Origin: Cryptomeria japonica
Taxonomy: Eukaryota > Streptophyta > Pinopsida > Cupressales > Cupressaceae
DNA: 64,000 nucleotides
Assembly: GCF_030272615.1 (NCBI RefSeq)
Contig: NC_081414.1
Location: 339,058,502-339,122,501 of the forward strand
Direction of reading: 5' to 3'
Below are positions 1 through 11,421 of this stretch, in pieces. A program made the position numbers and the translations under genes. The notes under the pieces are model-generated. The model was not told the origin of the DNA, did no database searches, and worked only from the letters and a program-made list of their open reading frames with translations. How positions within the stretch are numbered: the first letter of the stretch is position 1; the number at the start of each line of letters is the position of its first letter.

Positions 1-198
1 CTACTATGCCAGGTTCAGTACCGGTTTAAGCTCTGCTACATACATAAACCCTTAACCAATAATTTGCATACTAGGTCTACATAATTTCACCTATATCCTA
101 TTACAAAATGATCTACAATGATCTCATACATATATGAGTCATATTACAACTCGCCATATTAGCTTACAATGATTTTACAATTAATTACAAAATACATT

Positions 199-429
199 TT
201 AAACAAAATTGAAGTCGGCCAAGGTGCCAGTATCCTTTCTTTCAATGGTAAAAGTTTCTTCATAATCTATTCCTTCCTTTTGAGAGAAACCACAAGCTAC
301 AAACCTAGCTTTATATTTTTCAATACTACCATCAACATTATGTTTAATTTTAAACAACCATTTAGAGGAAACAACTGACTTACCTGTATGCCGATGTTGG
401 TGCTGGTATCTTTGTCTTGCTGGTGTCAT
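199..429 (-). pseudogene. Copia reverse transcriptase fragment
   Basis: This is a remnant of the N-terminal part of a Ty1/Copia reverse transcriptase. The minus-strand translation has the segment SKWLFKIKHNVDGSIEKYKA followed by RFVACGFSQKEGIDYEETF, which matches the conserved start of plant Copia RT domains (usually W-V-[FY]-K-x-K-x(2)-x-D-G and GYxQxxGxDYxETFxPV). The match ends soon after ETF, and no integrase, catalytic YVDD box or RNase H follows in this window. I saw no LTR near it. It is a short, decayed piece, probably cut off by later rearrangement or by the window edge. It cannot be assigned to any of the larger Copia elements here. Confidence 0.7.
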
Positions 430-1358
430 ATGATTACAAGGTTGCCATCAATGACAAAACCTTCAATCACCTACAATTTCTCATTGGAGTGTGCATTTGC
501 CAACAAAAATATCCTCAAATCATTGTAAAAGAATATAAACATCACATAGAAAGAGATACATATAAGTCATCAAATGAGAATCTATCATCATAATAACCCA
601 TATAAAAATCCATAATGTCATCATCCACATGAAATAATAGTATCAAATGCATTATAACATGTCTAAATCATATGTAAAATCCATAAAAATCCACTAAAAG
701 AATCTCAAAGTAGTCCAAGCTATAGAAATATAGTATATCGATGCACGAAAATAAAAAAAAATTAGGGGAGGACACTACATGTAGGAGAACACCCAGAAAA
801 GGAAATGAAAGGAGGAAGACGACTACAAAGACCTCTTTAAGTTTCTCACCAAATATTGGGCTAGGATGCTCCCACCCAAGCTTATTCATGGCAAAAAGAA
901 ATAGGGATGTTTTCTACTTGGTGGTTTTTTTATATTTTGGATGGCCTTTGTGGCCTTAGTGTTTTTAGTTATGAACATAATTATAATCTTTGTTGATTAA
1001 TCTCAAATTGGTTATCTTTAGCCCTATGTGGCATATCTTATTATTTACTATGACTCTGTTAAACTTTGTTAATATGGTTAGTATGTTTAAGGTTTTTGAT
1101 AGAGGAAAGTTCTAGGAGGCTATGACTTTGTTGTTTTTCTACTGACAGTTGTTCTTCTACTGTTAATGTGATTGTAACTGGGTCAGCCCCTAGTTTTGGC
1201 TACTTTTAATATAAAAAACATAATCATATTATTTATCAGTTTCTTCTTTTACATTATTGACAAAAAAATTTTGTGTTCATACTTAGACATCTTTATCGAC
1301 ACATAATCTAAGGATAAATAATGTAGTAAGATTAAACATTTTTTTTCATCTCCAACTT
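430..1358. other. Unassigned AT-rich DNA; possible LINE 3' end near 1150-1225
   Basis: No recognisable protein domain occurs here. Two overlapping opposite-strand reading frames at 668-959 have no recognisable motif and look accidental. At about 1150-1225 a GT-rich stretch contains CAGCCCCTAG and then TTTTAATATAAAAAACATAA. This resembles the 3' tails of plant LINEs and a similar stretch near 63.62-63.66 kb in this window. That call is tentative. The last five bases before 1364 are the left target-site duplication of the Gypsy element. Confidence 0.3.
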
Positions 1359-1363
1359 ATCAC

Positions 1364-2527
1364 TGTCCTGCCTGTGAAGTGTGATATCTACAACTACAAC
1401 ACAAAACACTCAATAGATCATTACAAGCATGGTTAGCAAATAATAATAAAACAAATATGAACCATGACAAAGCAACCTATCACCTCCTAAGAGATGCAAG
1501 TGTGGATTTTCTCTCAGATCTGGATAAGTAATCCCAATGACTTGACTACACCTAGACGGAGGATTTAAAATGATAATGATATGCAAAGATGAGATTGATT
1601 ATGCTAGATTGATCCAAGAGAGTAATTAGGCTAATGATATGCATGATTAAGCTATGATGATGATACAATTAAGCTAGAAAAGAGATTGATTAAGCTACAT
1701 GATTCAACAATTATGCTAGAAAATGATCAAATTAAGCTAAATCTAAGATGCAATTGCTTAAAACAACAATTCTCAAATGACATGCCTATAGTAACAATGC
1801 ATAAGATGAAAATGGGATGGGATCCAAGTATTTATCCAAAATGAGGGATATTTATAGGATTTCCAAGGCCAGGGGTCAGGTGGCAGGAATCAATGGTCAA
1901 GATTGAGTCTGAATATATCAAGGGTGAAATTGGAGGAGGTTGGAGAAGAGGCTGGAGGAAGGGACACTTGTCATCTCTATGGTGACAAGTGTCAAGGAGC
2001 TTTTCTCATAAAAGGCCAAGTGTCCAAGAGAGGAGAGATGTGACCAAAGTGCCAGGTGTCTCAAGAAGAAAATATCCACACCATAGGAGGTTAGGATAAG
2101 GAGGCTAGAATGTGCAAGATAAGATAGGGTTAGTTAAACCCAAGGTTAGGTAGAATGGGTTAGGTTAGAGGGATGGTTAGGTTAGGTGGTTAGAAGTTAG
2201 GATGCATGTGGTTAATTTGAATTTAAAAATTCAAATAATAGGAAAAGACTAATTAATTCTCAACAACTCATAAATTGATTTGTTTTAATTAATTAGAGGA
2301 TCAGAAGAATTGATTGAAATGGGGGGAGGATTAATTATTTTGAATTAATTAATCAAAGGGGACTATTGAAATGAACCTATTAAATAAATCCTTAGATTTA
2401 TTAATAAGTAGATGAAAGGGAGAATTTAATCAAATTGCCTAATAAATTCAATTAAATTAGGAAGGGGGGTTAATTAAATAATTGCTTATTTAATTAATTA
2501 TCTTCAGACCATTTTTAGGTGTATACA
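1364..2527 (-). repeat. 3' LTR of the Gypsy element (1164 bp)
   Basis: This copy is highly similar to 14659-15798 over its full length. On the plus strand it starts TGTCCTGCCTGTGAAG and ends AGGTGTATACA, so in element orientation it starts TGTATACACC. It is slightly longer than its partner; one clear difference is an extra short segment near 2095-2110 that is missing from the other copy. On the minus strand a TATA-like TATAAATA lies at 1849-1856. Around 2130-2210 both LTRs carry a run of GGTTAGGTTAG-like words. Confidence 0.95.
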
Positions 2528-2541
2528 TTTTGCCCCTCTTT
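2528..2541 (-). promoter_or_regulatory. Polypurine tract of the Gypsy element
   Basis: On the minus strand AAAGAGGGGCAAAA ends exactly where the 3' LTR begins. A purine run at this position primes plus-strand DNA synthesis in LTR retrotransposons, and it fixes the element's direction as minus. Confidence 0.85.
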
Positions 2542-4509
2542 GAAACGAGGTGTGATGACACGTTGATTCAAATAATAATCTCATTTTGATGATGATATTG
2601 GTTTGATAGGATACCCCAGACATTGATTGAAAATTGTGGTATGATGATGCCCCCTCGGGAGATCAATTGAGATAATTAATCTTTGGAGTTTTTGGATCTT
2701 TGCAAAATTGATATCCCGATTATAAATGATTCGATGTTTGCAACTGTGGTTTATGAAAATGTGAGTTCTATGATTAGCTTGATTGATTAGATTGATAAGA
2801 TTGAGATTCAGTCTGGTTTAAGGAATGACACCTCTTGTATAAGACAAAGATGATCAAAGCATCTGGTTTTAGGAACAATATATCCTGTATAAGACATGAT
2901 CAGAATGTCTGGTTTCAGGAAAGATACATCTTGTATAAGACATGATAGGATCGATTTAGATGCGATTGATTGATAGAATTGATAAGGTTGACTGGATAAA
3001 GAACTGTCAGTTTGTTGATATCAAGTTGCAGGAAGATTTAGATATGTTGATGTTGGTTCTGTTGGCAAGAAGGTAATATAAGATTGTTGCTGGGTCGATA
3101 ATATCTAGAGAGAGATGAGTCACTATTTTGATTGTGTATACACTTATGATGACACCTTGATGATTCTTGTGATAGATTTAACCTTGGATAAAATGAGCAT
3201 GCAGGATCCCATGCAAGAATGAAATGCAAGCTAAATGCGAATGCCAATGCAAAGCTATGACCGGACCAGTCACTAGGTTATTGTGTTTTGTCATCATTGA
3301 GCTTTTTTAAAATGTGGGAAGTGAGTGCAAACATCAATGGTATAATTAAACCATGATGACCTGAGCACAACTTTGTTGGATTTTGATATGGCAAGTTAGC
3401 ACAAGCATCGAGGTATAATTGAACCAAGATGACCTGAGTGTTGCTTGCATAAAACAGGCAGTATTAACCATTTCAATATGCAAATTGGAAATGTCTTCGG
3501 TTATACTCCGATGATCATGTCCCGAGACAAATTTGCACATATTAATGATTTTTTTACAGACAACAAACAAGAAAAATATCATGTTCCTTCCTTGTTCCTC
3601 TAGTAAGAGACATCTTGGAGTTACTTAGAAATCATGATAGCGAAAATCAAGATAGAAAAGTTGAACAATCATGCTAAAATCATTATCCAAAAGATATCAT
3701 CCATTGAAAAGTGTGTAAATGTGCTTAGATGGACTTTGTGATAGTTTGATGGTTGATAATTTGATCTCATGTTCAACATTGGATGTGTCTTAGTTTTCCC
3801 TTGATAAGAGTTGTTTAACTGTTGTTCTACCTGTTTGATTAAGCTCAAAATGATAAAAAAAATTTCCCCCAGCTAGGTGCAGGATTTTGCCCCAAGCCTA
3901 GAAACAAATTTAGTATGATATACCCAATGATACAAACCATGGCAAGAAGCCACCCGGGATGCTCGCGTATGTACAAGGCTTTACTATGGATATGAACAGT
4001 GCCGAATAAATGCAAGTGGAAGGATGCATGAACTGATAGATGGAAGAGCTAGCAGACAGATAGCGCCTATTTGCCAGGTTTTCGCCATCTGTTTTTATTG
4101 CACTTTTTCTCATATTTGATTTTTTGGATTTTCTGCTTTTTCACTTTTCTTTTTTTTTTTCATTATTTTTGGATTTTTTGCTTTTTCAGACATAAAATTT
4201 CTTTAGATGCATGCTATTGATGGGTTTGTCGAGCTAATCCCCATCCTGTGTTGATAGCTAATATTCTCCTGACCCAAGTAATGTTGTGACCACAAATGAA
4301 CCTAACAATTTTGGTTCAAAATTTCCTTTCTTTTCTTGATCTGACTAGTTTCGTGGATTTTCCTTTTGTACTAGTTCCCCAACTTTAAAGACTCATGGTT
4401 TGACCCTATGATTATAACTTTGACATATTATTTGTTGATATACCTTTAAATGATCAAAGGCATTTTGTCTTCATTCATGGATCAATTCTAACTCCTGCAA
4501 TCTAGATAC
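2542..4509 (-). other. 3' non-coding region of the Gypsy element with short tandem repeats
   Basis: About 2 kb between the integrase and the PPT has no coding domain that I can recognise. It holds a tandem repeat at about 2812-2950: three diverged units of roughly 50-70 bp, each containing a TCTGGTTT word and a TGTATAAGACA word. A second pair of similar stretches lies at about 3338-3370 and 3408-3440, sharing TATAATT and GATGACCTGAG. Near 4110-4190 is a strongly pyrimidine-rich stretch on the plus strand, so purine-rich in element orientation. Confidence 0.6.
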
Positions 4510-5345
4510 TCATTGTTCTTCATTTGGGATAAGACCTTTTAATGATACTCGTAGAGAAGGTATCTCTACTTCTATTGGCAGTATTTCTTCTGATCCATAA
4601 ACAAGAGAGAAAGGTGTGGCACCTGTTGGTGTGCGGATGCTAGTACAATAGGCCCATAGAGCAGGGTTCAATTGAATATGCCAATCTCTGCCAGCATCAT
4701 TCACTATCTTTTTAAGGATTTTCAGAATAGTTTTGTTTGATGCTTCTGCTTGCCCATTCCCTTATGGATAGTAGGGTGTGGAAATCTGTGTTGGATCTTT
4801 AATTTCTCACATAGTTCTTGTACATCCTGATTCTTGAACGGTCGCCCATTATTAGTGATAATGGTCATGGGTATTCCATAGCGACAGATGATGTAATTCA
4901 AGATAAATACAAAAATTTTTTTTCCTATGATATTGATGAGAGGTAATGCCTCAATCCATTTTGTGAAATATTCTGTAGGTACAAGGGTGAATTTGTGACC
5001 ATTAGATGAAGAATCATTTATCTTTTCTACTAGATCAAGGCCCCATTGACAAAAAGGCCAAGATGTTGCCAAAGCATGAAGTTCTTGCATTGGTGCATGA
5101 ATTAAATTCCCATGTATTTGACATTGTTTGCATGTTCTAGCTATCTAAAAATAATCTCGTTCCATAGTTGGCCAATAATAGCCCAAGCGTATGAGTTTTT
5201 TCGAAAGGGTAAGACCACTTGAATGAGTGCCACAAATGTCATTATGGACTTCATGTAAGGCCTTCTTAGATTTTTCTTGTTCGAGACATCTTAAAAGAGT
5301 ACCATCTAGACCTCATTTAGACAGGGTATCCGCGACGAGAGTATA
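4510..5345 (-). pseudogene. Gypsy integrase (degenerate)
   Basis: This is the integrase region, which would insert the element's cDNA into the genome. In element order, the N-terminal zinc-binding part (HEVHND...GTHSSG, then ARTCKQCQIHG, an HHCC pattern) lies at about 5100-5280. The core follows at 4722-5090 with WPFCQWGLDLV, TEYFTKWIEALPL and ITNNGRPF. A C-terminal part at 4510-4704 has the GAxPFSLVYGxExxLPxE motif typical of Gypsy integrase. The usual ITDNG acidic residue is N here, so a catalytic Asp is lost. A frameshift lies between the core and the C-terminal part, and stop codons occur. The family assignment is firm; the protein is non-functional. Confidence 0.9.
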
Positions 5346-5935
5346 ATGGCAGGATTGATGAATAAAGTTTCTCTTTTGATTTTTTGATAAGTTAGGAGGT
5401 AGGGTATTATCTTTCAGGTATGTGTAAGTTTGGCCATAGTAGGAAGAATCATGCTCAACAAGGTGATAGATAGTTTGGGAATCGGGACAATAATGAGTAG
5501 GGTAAAACAACTCTTCCATGAGGAATTCATAATGTTGTTGATTTTCCTATGTCTGAAGGAGAGAAGCAAGTGTTGTCGTGGCATCTGCTGCTTTGTTGTC
5601 ATTCCTTGGAATTTGCTGAAAAGTTATTTCTACAAAGTATTTGTTTATATCATCAACCATCTTTTTATAAGGCATTAAATTTTTGTCCTTTGTTTGATAA
5701 TCATCATTGATTTGATTGATGATGAGCTAAGAGTGTCCAAAGACTTGAAGTTGTGTAATGTTCCATTCTATAGCCATTTTGATGCATGTAACCAAAGCTT
5801 CATATTTTGCTATATTGTTGGTGCATTGTATGCTTTTGGAATTGTATGACCTTATGGTGTGATGAATAGAATGCCCACTCCTAATCCATGTTGTGTATAT
5901 GAACCATCAAAGTATAATTACCATGTTTTTGTGGT
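5346..5935 (-). pseudogene. Additional (archaeal-type) RNase H domain of the Tat clade
   Basis: Between the RT-linked RNase H and the integrase is a second RNase H-like region. In element order the visible pieces are LYFDGSYTQHGLGVGIL, then after a frameshift KYEALVTCIKMAIEWNI, QVFGHSQLIINQI and a NDNKAADATTTLAS-like end. These match the D, E, D and D/N-x-x-A-D landmarks of RNase H. The third landmark reads GHS instead of the usual GDS, so a catalytic Asp is probably lost. A second RNase H in this position is characteristic of Tat-lineage Gypsy elements and is the main reason for the clade call. The tail, with YLKDNTLPPNLSKNQKRNF, is the usual linker to the integrase. Confidence 0.8.
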
Positions 5936-7330
5936 GACCATTAGGATATCAACATTAGGAAGTTCAATATGCAAAGGACAATTATCATGAGGCGGTGCCT
6001 CAACTAGTTGGTCTGCAATGACTTGCCCCTTGATATCTTTTTTGTCTACATATTCAATATCAAAATCACTCAGGATAATGATCCATTTTTCTAATCGTCC
6101 TGTTAATGTTGCCTTGCTGAGTAAATACTCCAGAGGATCGATTTTAGCTATCAACTTGATGGTGTGAGATAGTAGATAGTGTCTTAATTTTTGAGAAGCA
6201 AAAACTACCACCAAGCATTCTTTTTCTATTGGAGAATAGTTGAGCTCATATCCCACTAATGTTTTGCTGATGTAGTAGATGGCTTGTTCTTTTTCTTCAT
6301 TATCCTGTAGTGTGAGCATAACCCCTAATGATACTTCAGTGGTCGATACATAGAGTAACAACGACTTTCCTGGAATTGGTGACATTAGGATAGGTGGTTG
6401 CATGAGATATGCCTTGATATTGTTGAAAGCATCCTCACATTGATGGTCCCACTTGAAATGAACATTTTTGTGTAATAGATGTGCAAATGGTTGACATTTA
6501 TCTGCCAGTTGAGCAACAAATCTTTTGATTGACTGGAGTCTTCCTTGGAGTGATCTGAGTTGACTTATATTCTTGGGAGATACCATCTCCATGATTGCTT
6601 TGACCTTAGCTGGATCTACTTCGATACCTCTATCTGAAACAATGTATCCCAATAGCTTTCCTAAAGTGACACCAAAGGCACATTTCTTAGGATTGAGTCA
6701 TAAATTATACTATTCTAACCTGTCAAAGATCTTTTCAAGTATTCCTATATGGTATTCCTATATGATCCACATAGTCTTCCATGAATGAATGCATCATGTC
6801 ATGGAATATCGTTGTCATAGCTCTTTGATATACATCACCTACGTTCTTTATTCCAAAAGGCATGACATTCCAGTAGAAAGTACCCCATGGGCATGTGAAA
6901 TCTATCTTTTCTTGATCTTCAGGTGCTATTTTAATCTGATTATATCTAGAGAAACCATCCATTAGAGAAACATAGAGTGTCCAGCAGTTAAATCCACAAT
7001 GATGTCAATGTTAGGCAAAGGAAAGTCATCCTTTGGACATGCGTTATTAAGATATCTGAAGTCCATGCATATTCTAATGCTTTTATCTAGTTTTGAAATA
7101 GGAACAATGTTGGATACCCATTAAGGATAAGCTATAGGTCTGATGAATACAAAATCCACTAATTTCTTTAGTTCTGCTTTGACCAGGAGAGCAATATGTG
7201 GATGCATTTTCCTTAACTTCTGTTTGACTGGCTTGGCTCCTAGATTGACATTTCAGTGATGCATAATAAGCTCTGGATCTAACCCCAACATGTCTGCATA
7301 TGACTAGGAGAAATTGATTTACCGTCATTT
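5918..7330 (-). pseudogene. Gypsy reverse transcriptase and RNase H (degenerate)
   Basis: This is the reverse transcriptase with its linked RNase H. In element order, motifs RICMDFRYLNNACPKDDFPLP and then SLDxI/MDGFSRYNQIKIAPEDQ, FTCPWGTFYWNVMPFGIKN and MEDYVDHIGI lie at about 6730-7090. RNase H motifs (KSLLLYVSTTEVSLGVMLT, AIYYISKTL, YSPIEKECLVVVFA) lie at 5918-6652. Where YVDD is expected the sequence reads YVDH and runs at once into a DHIGI-like stretch. This suggests a short internal deletion just after the catalytic box; the words TATTCCTATATG are repeated there on the plus strand. Several in-frame stops and at least two frameshifts show that it is dead. Confidence 0.9.
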
Positions 7331-7399
7331 GAAGAATTCTATATATTGTTGCATTTCTTCTTCTGACAGAGAAGTTGTTGGATGTAAGATCTTTGGTTG

Positions 7400-8227
7400 T
7401 TATGTTGTCCCAATGTTAACTGCCTTTGTTGGTTCGATCAAAATGGATGACCTTTCTTGATAGTGCACAGGTAAAGTGTCAAATCTACCATATTCCAGTG
7501 CCTCAAGGAGGTTTTCACCATTAGATGCATCCTTTCTTTTTACTTTTTTCTGATCTAATGTTGCCAAGAAATGGTTTTCAGCATTAGACCTGATATTGTT
7601 TTCTTTATTTTCCTTTTTGTGACTAGGAGATTTGGCACCCACTTGACTAGAAGATGCGTTGCTGAAATTCCTGGTGAGAGTTGTTGTGGGTTCAATTGCA
7701 TTAAGATATACAAATATGGCGTGGTCATTTGGAAAGGTATCAATGGCAGTATGTCCTTCATTTTCCCAATCAATAAGTTTAGGGTGGATTAGAGGTAGGG
7801 GGTCATTAGGTTGAGATGTTTTGAGAGTATCAAGGGTCATGATGGATGTATCAAAGTTTTCAATATGTATGTCAATGTCTAGAATGGTACTCTCATCAGA
7901 GTGACCTCGCACAAGGAGTTCCTGATCATCCTCGTTTAAGTTCAAGTCAGCCGAATGTGATTCGAATTCAAGTGAGCTAGTTCCTAACGTTTGCCTTGCA
8001 TACGCGTGAACTACATCAACTCCTACATCTTCTTCAAAGTAATTTTCTTTAGCTGATTCTTCAGAGTTATAGGAATCCCATTCCCATTTATTAGAATCTG
8101 TATCACTTGTAGCCTGCAATCTATAGATTTGTTCATATAGTATTTGATTTGTTTCTTCAGCTTTTGTTGCTATATCTTTTCTTCTTTCATATTCAACCTC
8201 TTTAGGAATGAGATTGAGTTCTATCAA
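7400..8227 (-). CDS. Acidic spacer region of Gypsy pol, 275-codon open stretch
   Basis: This is the longest open frame in the Gypsy element. It lies between the protease/G-patch region and RT. It is rich in Asp, Glu, Asn and Ser, has no domain that I recognise, and includes a Lys-rich stretch (SHKKENKENN). Its position suggests a linker of the polyprotein rather than a separate gene. Its start is not biological; it is simply downstream of a break. Function unknown. It is less damaged than its neighbours, which could be chance. Confidence 0.55.
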   Translation of the reverse strand: MIELNLIPKEVEYERRKDIATKAEETNQILYEQIYRLQATSDTDSNKWEWDSYNSEESAKENYFEEDVGVDVVHAYARQTLGTSSLEFESHSADLNLNEDDQELLVRGHSDESTILDIDIHIENFDTSIMTLDTLKTSQPNDPLPLIHPKLIDWENEGHTAIDTFPNDHAIFVYLNAIEPTTTLTRNFSNASSSQVGAKSPSHKKENKENNIRSNAENHFLATLDQKKVKRKDASNGENLLEALEYGRFDTLPVHYQERSSILIEPTKAVNIGTT

Positions 8228-9345
8228 CCTTAGTATGAGATCTCCTTGATTAGTACTAGGTTCATGCTTGTTTTGATTGAGATTTAAGGCTGCTTGAGAG
8301 GTTATTTTAGTTTATTTTTCTTGTTGATTTGAAGCTTGCTTCTTTTCCCATTTCATGTTTGCTTGTGTTTGTTGCTGAGCTGATGTTTCTTCTCTTTCAA
8401 TTGCTAGTTGTTCTTGTCTATTTTCATATTCCTCTTGTTGTTGGCTAAAAGATGTGTCTTCTAGTAGAATAACTTGTCCATATCCTAAGCCTATTTTGTC
8501 TATAGCCTATTCAGTGTAAGGTTGGATAGGTTCTAATATACCTTCTTTTCTTTTCCCTATAGGACCTATTCCAGTGTATCCCATTTTTCTGAGAATGTTA
8601 AATCATTTTCTATACTTTTTTGTAGGTATGCCGACATTGTTGATCTTTTGTTGAACTTCTTCATCCTTGTATAGCCACTGTAGTACATATTTGTCTTCTA
8701 TTTCTTCAGATAAGGTTCCAGTACTAACAAATGCTCCATCAAATATCAAAAGTTGTTTTACAATTGGTTGTTGTTTAGAGTTTGATGGTTTTCCAAAGGA
8801 TTTAGGAGAAAGGGGTAATTGTGATATTGAATATTCTCCATTCCCTCGATCTCTTAGCTGCATTTGTTTTTCCATACTTGACAAAATTGAGGCAAATGAT
8901 TTTTCTTTAGATTGTGTGTTTAAAGATGATTCCTCTCTATTATGAGGATCAATGACTTCTTGAGATGGTTTGAGGTTACTACAATACTAAAATGAATTTG
9001 AATCTTCTGAGATCATGATTTCCCACCCATTGTAGGGAAAATTTAAGCACTGATGATATGTTGATGGAACAACTTATATGTCATATATCTAGGGTCTTCC
9101 CAAGAGTATGTTGTATGATAAGTCCAAGTCTAGAACTTGGCATGCTGTGTCTTTCTGTAAAGGTCCCACTCTGATGGGTAACATCACAATTCCTTTAGAG
9201 GAACGTTCTTCTTCATCATTGGCTTTAATGGTGATCTTTTACCAGGGATAAACTATATCTTCTGAATAACCTAGAGCACAGACTAGACTCAAAGAGCAAA
9301 TGTTTAAGCCAACTCCTCCATCTATTAGGACACGTTTAACTCGTG
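8228..9345 (-). pseudogene. Gypsy aspartic protease and G-patch-like motif
   Basis: In element order the protease begins at about 9345 with LIDGGVGLNICSLSLVCALG, the counterpart of the D-x-G active-site region, and continues to the hydrophobic YNILLGRP motif and VPSTYHQCLNFPYNG, which are typical of Tat-type Gypsy elements. The canonical D-[ST]-G reads DGG, so the active site keeps Asp. Further on, at about 8519-8610, the frame encodes ILRKMGYTGIGPIGKRKEGI, which fits a G-patch (glycine-rich nucleic-acid-binding) signature. Scattered stops break the frame, for example before KITIKAND and after KKYRK. The start of the region is shifted in frame from the end of gag. Confidence 0.75.
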
Positions 9346-11421
9346 TCTTATGAATGATGAATTCGATATGCAAGGGAGCATTATGGGGATATTGCAAGGA
9401 CATGTCGTCTTCTTTAGTGAATGATAAGTAGGATGGGTCATGAGGTGTCCCACCATGGTTTGGAATTGATCTATATCTAGTTCTTTAGACACTATTGTAT
9501 CTACCAATGCTTGTTCCAGAATTTCTTTGCGTGAAGGTGAAAGCTTTAAAAGTTCTAAGATGGATATTTGTGCGGGTGTTTTCTATAATTGATCCACTAG
9601 ATTTAATTTCTTTGTAGTGGATGACGTGTTTGTTGTAGGACCTGACAAAACAACTTTATCTTTGCTTCTTGTGATAACATGAGTAGGTTCTTGATTTTGC
9701 TTTTCTTTCACTACAATCACATTTACCACATTATCATATGTATGAGCATAGTTTACCTTCGCTTTACCCTTACCATTATTTGTTGTTGATGATTCACCCT
9801 TCTCATAGTTTGGAAGCATGGTTTTAAAAGCTATATGAGATTCATTTGTTGTATGTCCATCCATAGTTATTACTCCATTATCAATCAAATCTTGGATGAC
9901 ATGTTTCAACCGCTGACAATTATCTCTGTGATGTCCCTTGTTTCGATGGAAATTGCAATAATGGTTATCATTCCACCAAGGTGGTTTTACTTGAGGTTTG
10001 TAGTTCCTTTCTTCTGGAAAAGTAATCAATTTGTTTGCGAGAAGTGTCTTTAGTGTGGATCCAAGGGGTTCACCAATGTTTGTAAATTACCTTCGAAAGA
10101 AATTTTTGATAGTTGCTTTTTGGTGATGATTATTTTGTTGAGCCACTACTAAGTGATGGGATAAATTAAAAACTGGTTGTTTTGGTTTCACATTATTGTT
10201 ATCCACTATTCCATTGTTGACAACATTACAATTTCTATTCCAAAACTTTGGCTTATCATTGTGGTTATTGTTAGTGTTGTTAGGAGGATGAACTCCGTCT
10301 TTGTATATTTTCAACTCACCTTTCTTTATTATGGCTTCCTCCATTCTGATTCCATTATCAATCATCTTTCCAAAACTTTGATTTTCTTGCATTTTTAGAT
10401 GATAACTCATTTGATCATTTAGGTTGTCGATGAATATGTCCATTTTTTCATACTCTAGCAATGTACGAGGATATTGTGAAGCTAACTGTCTCCATCACTG
10501 TAAAAATATCATGAAAGGTTCTCTAGTATTTTGTTTGGCATTACATAGGTCTAGAATTGTTACTTCATGTTGTATGTTGTAGGAGTATTGTGAAACAAAC
10601 TTATCCACCAATTCTGATAATGATATGATTCTAGGGGGAAGTTTGGAGAACCATTCCATAGCTAGTCCAGTTAAGCTTTTCAGAAATAATCTCATCAAGT
10701 AGGTATCCTCATGTACAAACTCCATACTCATTGTGCAAAATTCTCGTATATGATCTTGAGGGTCAGTGCTTCCATCATATTTTTTGTATCTAGGAGTTTC
10801 ACAACCTATAGGAAATGGTATCTTGTTTAGATTTCTGTTGAATGGATAAGGACATATTTCTTGAAGTGAGTATCTTCTAACATTTCTTCTCTACATATCT
10901 TGAATTTGTTTTTCTGGTGTTTGTATTTGTTGCATGAGAGTTGTGATAGGATTATCAACATGATTTGTTCTTGCATAGCCATGATTTTGCATTCTAGGAG
11001 GATCTGGATCTCTTCTTGTATCATCTCTACTCCTTCTTGTATCTTCATTGGATTGAACGTTAATTAGAATTTCTACTTCATCCCTTTTGGGAATGTAAGT
11101 TTCCTCATTGGTTCTGTTGTTACTAGGGATTGACATGTCATTCATTTTGAGACCAAAAATATCCTCATATTGTTCATTATTAGGGGAGGAGTCACTTCTC
11201 TTTTGTGTTAATTTGTTCACATCAAAATCTTCGGAGAGTGTAGCACCAATTCTTGCTAACATTAGGAAGTATTTTTCTTTGTCCCCCTCCAATATTTTCT
11301 TCGTAAATTTATCGAATTGGGTATCTTTTTTGATGTCTCTGACATGTTGTTCTATTATTTCTCCTTCAACTTGTATTTCATCTTCATGTTCCATGGTTCT
11401 ATGCTCTTCAGTTATTTCCAA
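9346..11421 (-). pseudogene. Gypsy gag
   Basis: This is the capsid/nucleocapsid polyprotein. All its open segments (11421-10891, 10731-10495, 10461-10087, 10029-9583, 9507-9325) share one reading frame, interrupted only by single stop codons. The middle part has the Retrotrans_gag signature (FLKSLTGLAMEWFSKLPP, then FVSQYSYNIQ). Further on is a short CxFHRNKGHHRDNCQRL segment, a CCHC-like knuckle with C-N-F-H...H...C spacing, at about 9900-9970. At the stop at 10495 the codon is TGA inside LQ*WRQLASQYP, where Arg (CGA) would be expected, which fits CpG deamination. The likely start is the ATG near 11421, although an earlier one cannot be excluded. Confidence 0.85.

Noticed and set aside
199-378. 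Plus-strand open frame over the Copia RT scrap
   Set aside because: It is the antisense shadow of the RT fragment.
668-959. Overlapping open frames on both strands
   Set aside because: No motif, no codon signal that I can see, and one is the mirror of the other; most likely chance.
2130-2210. Interstitial telomere
   Set aside because: The TTAGG-like words are irregular and belong to the LTR of a retrotransposon, present in both copies.
4110-4190. T-rich stretch as a transcription terminator or poly(A) tail
   Set aside because: It lies in the middle of the Gypsy 3' region, far from any element end, so it has no clear role.
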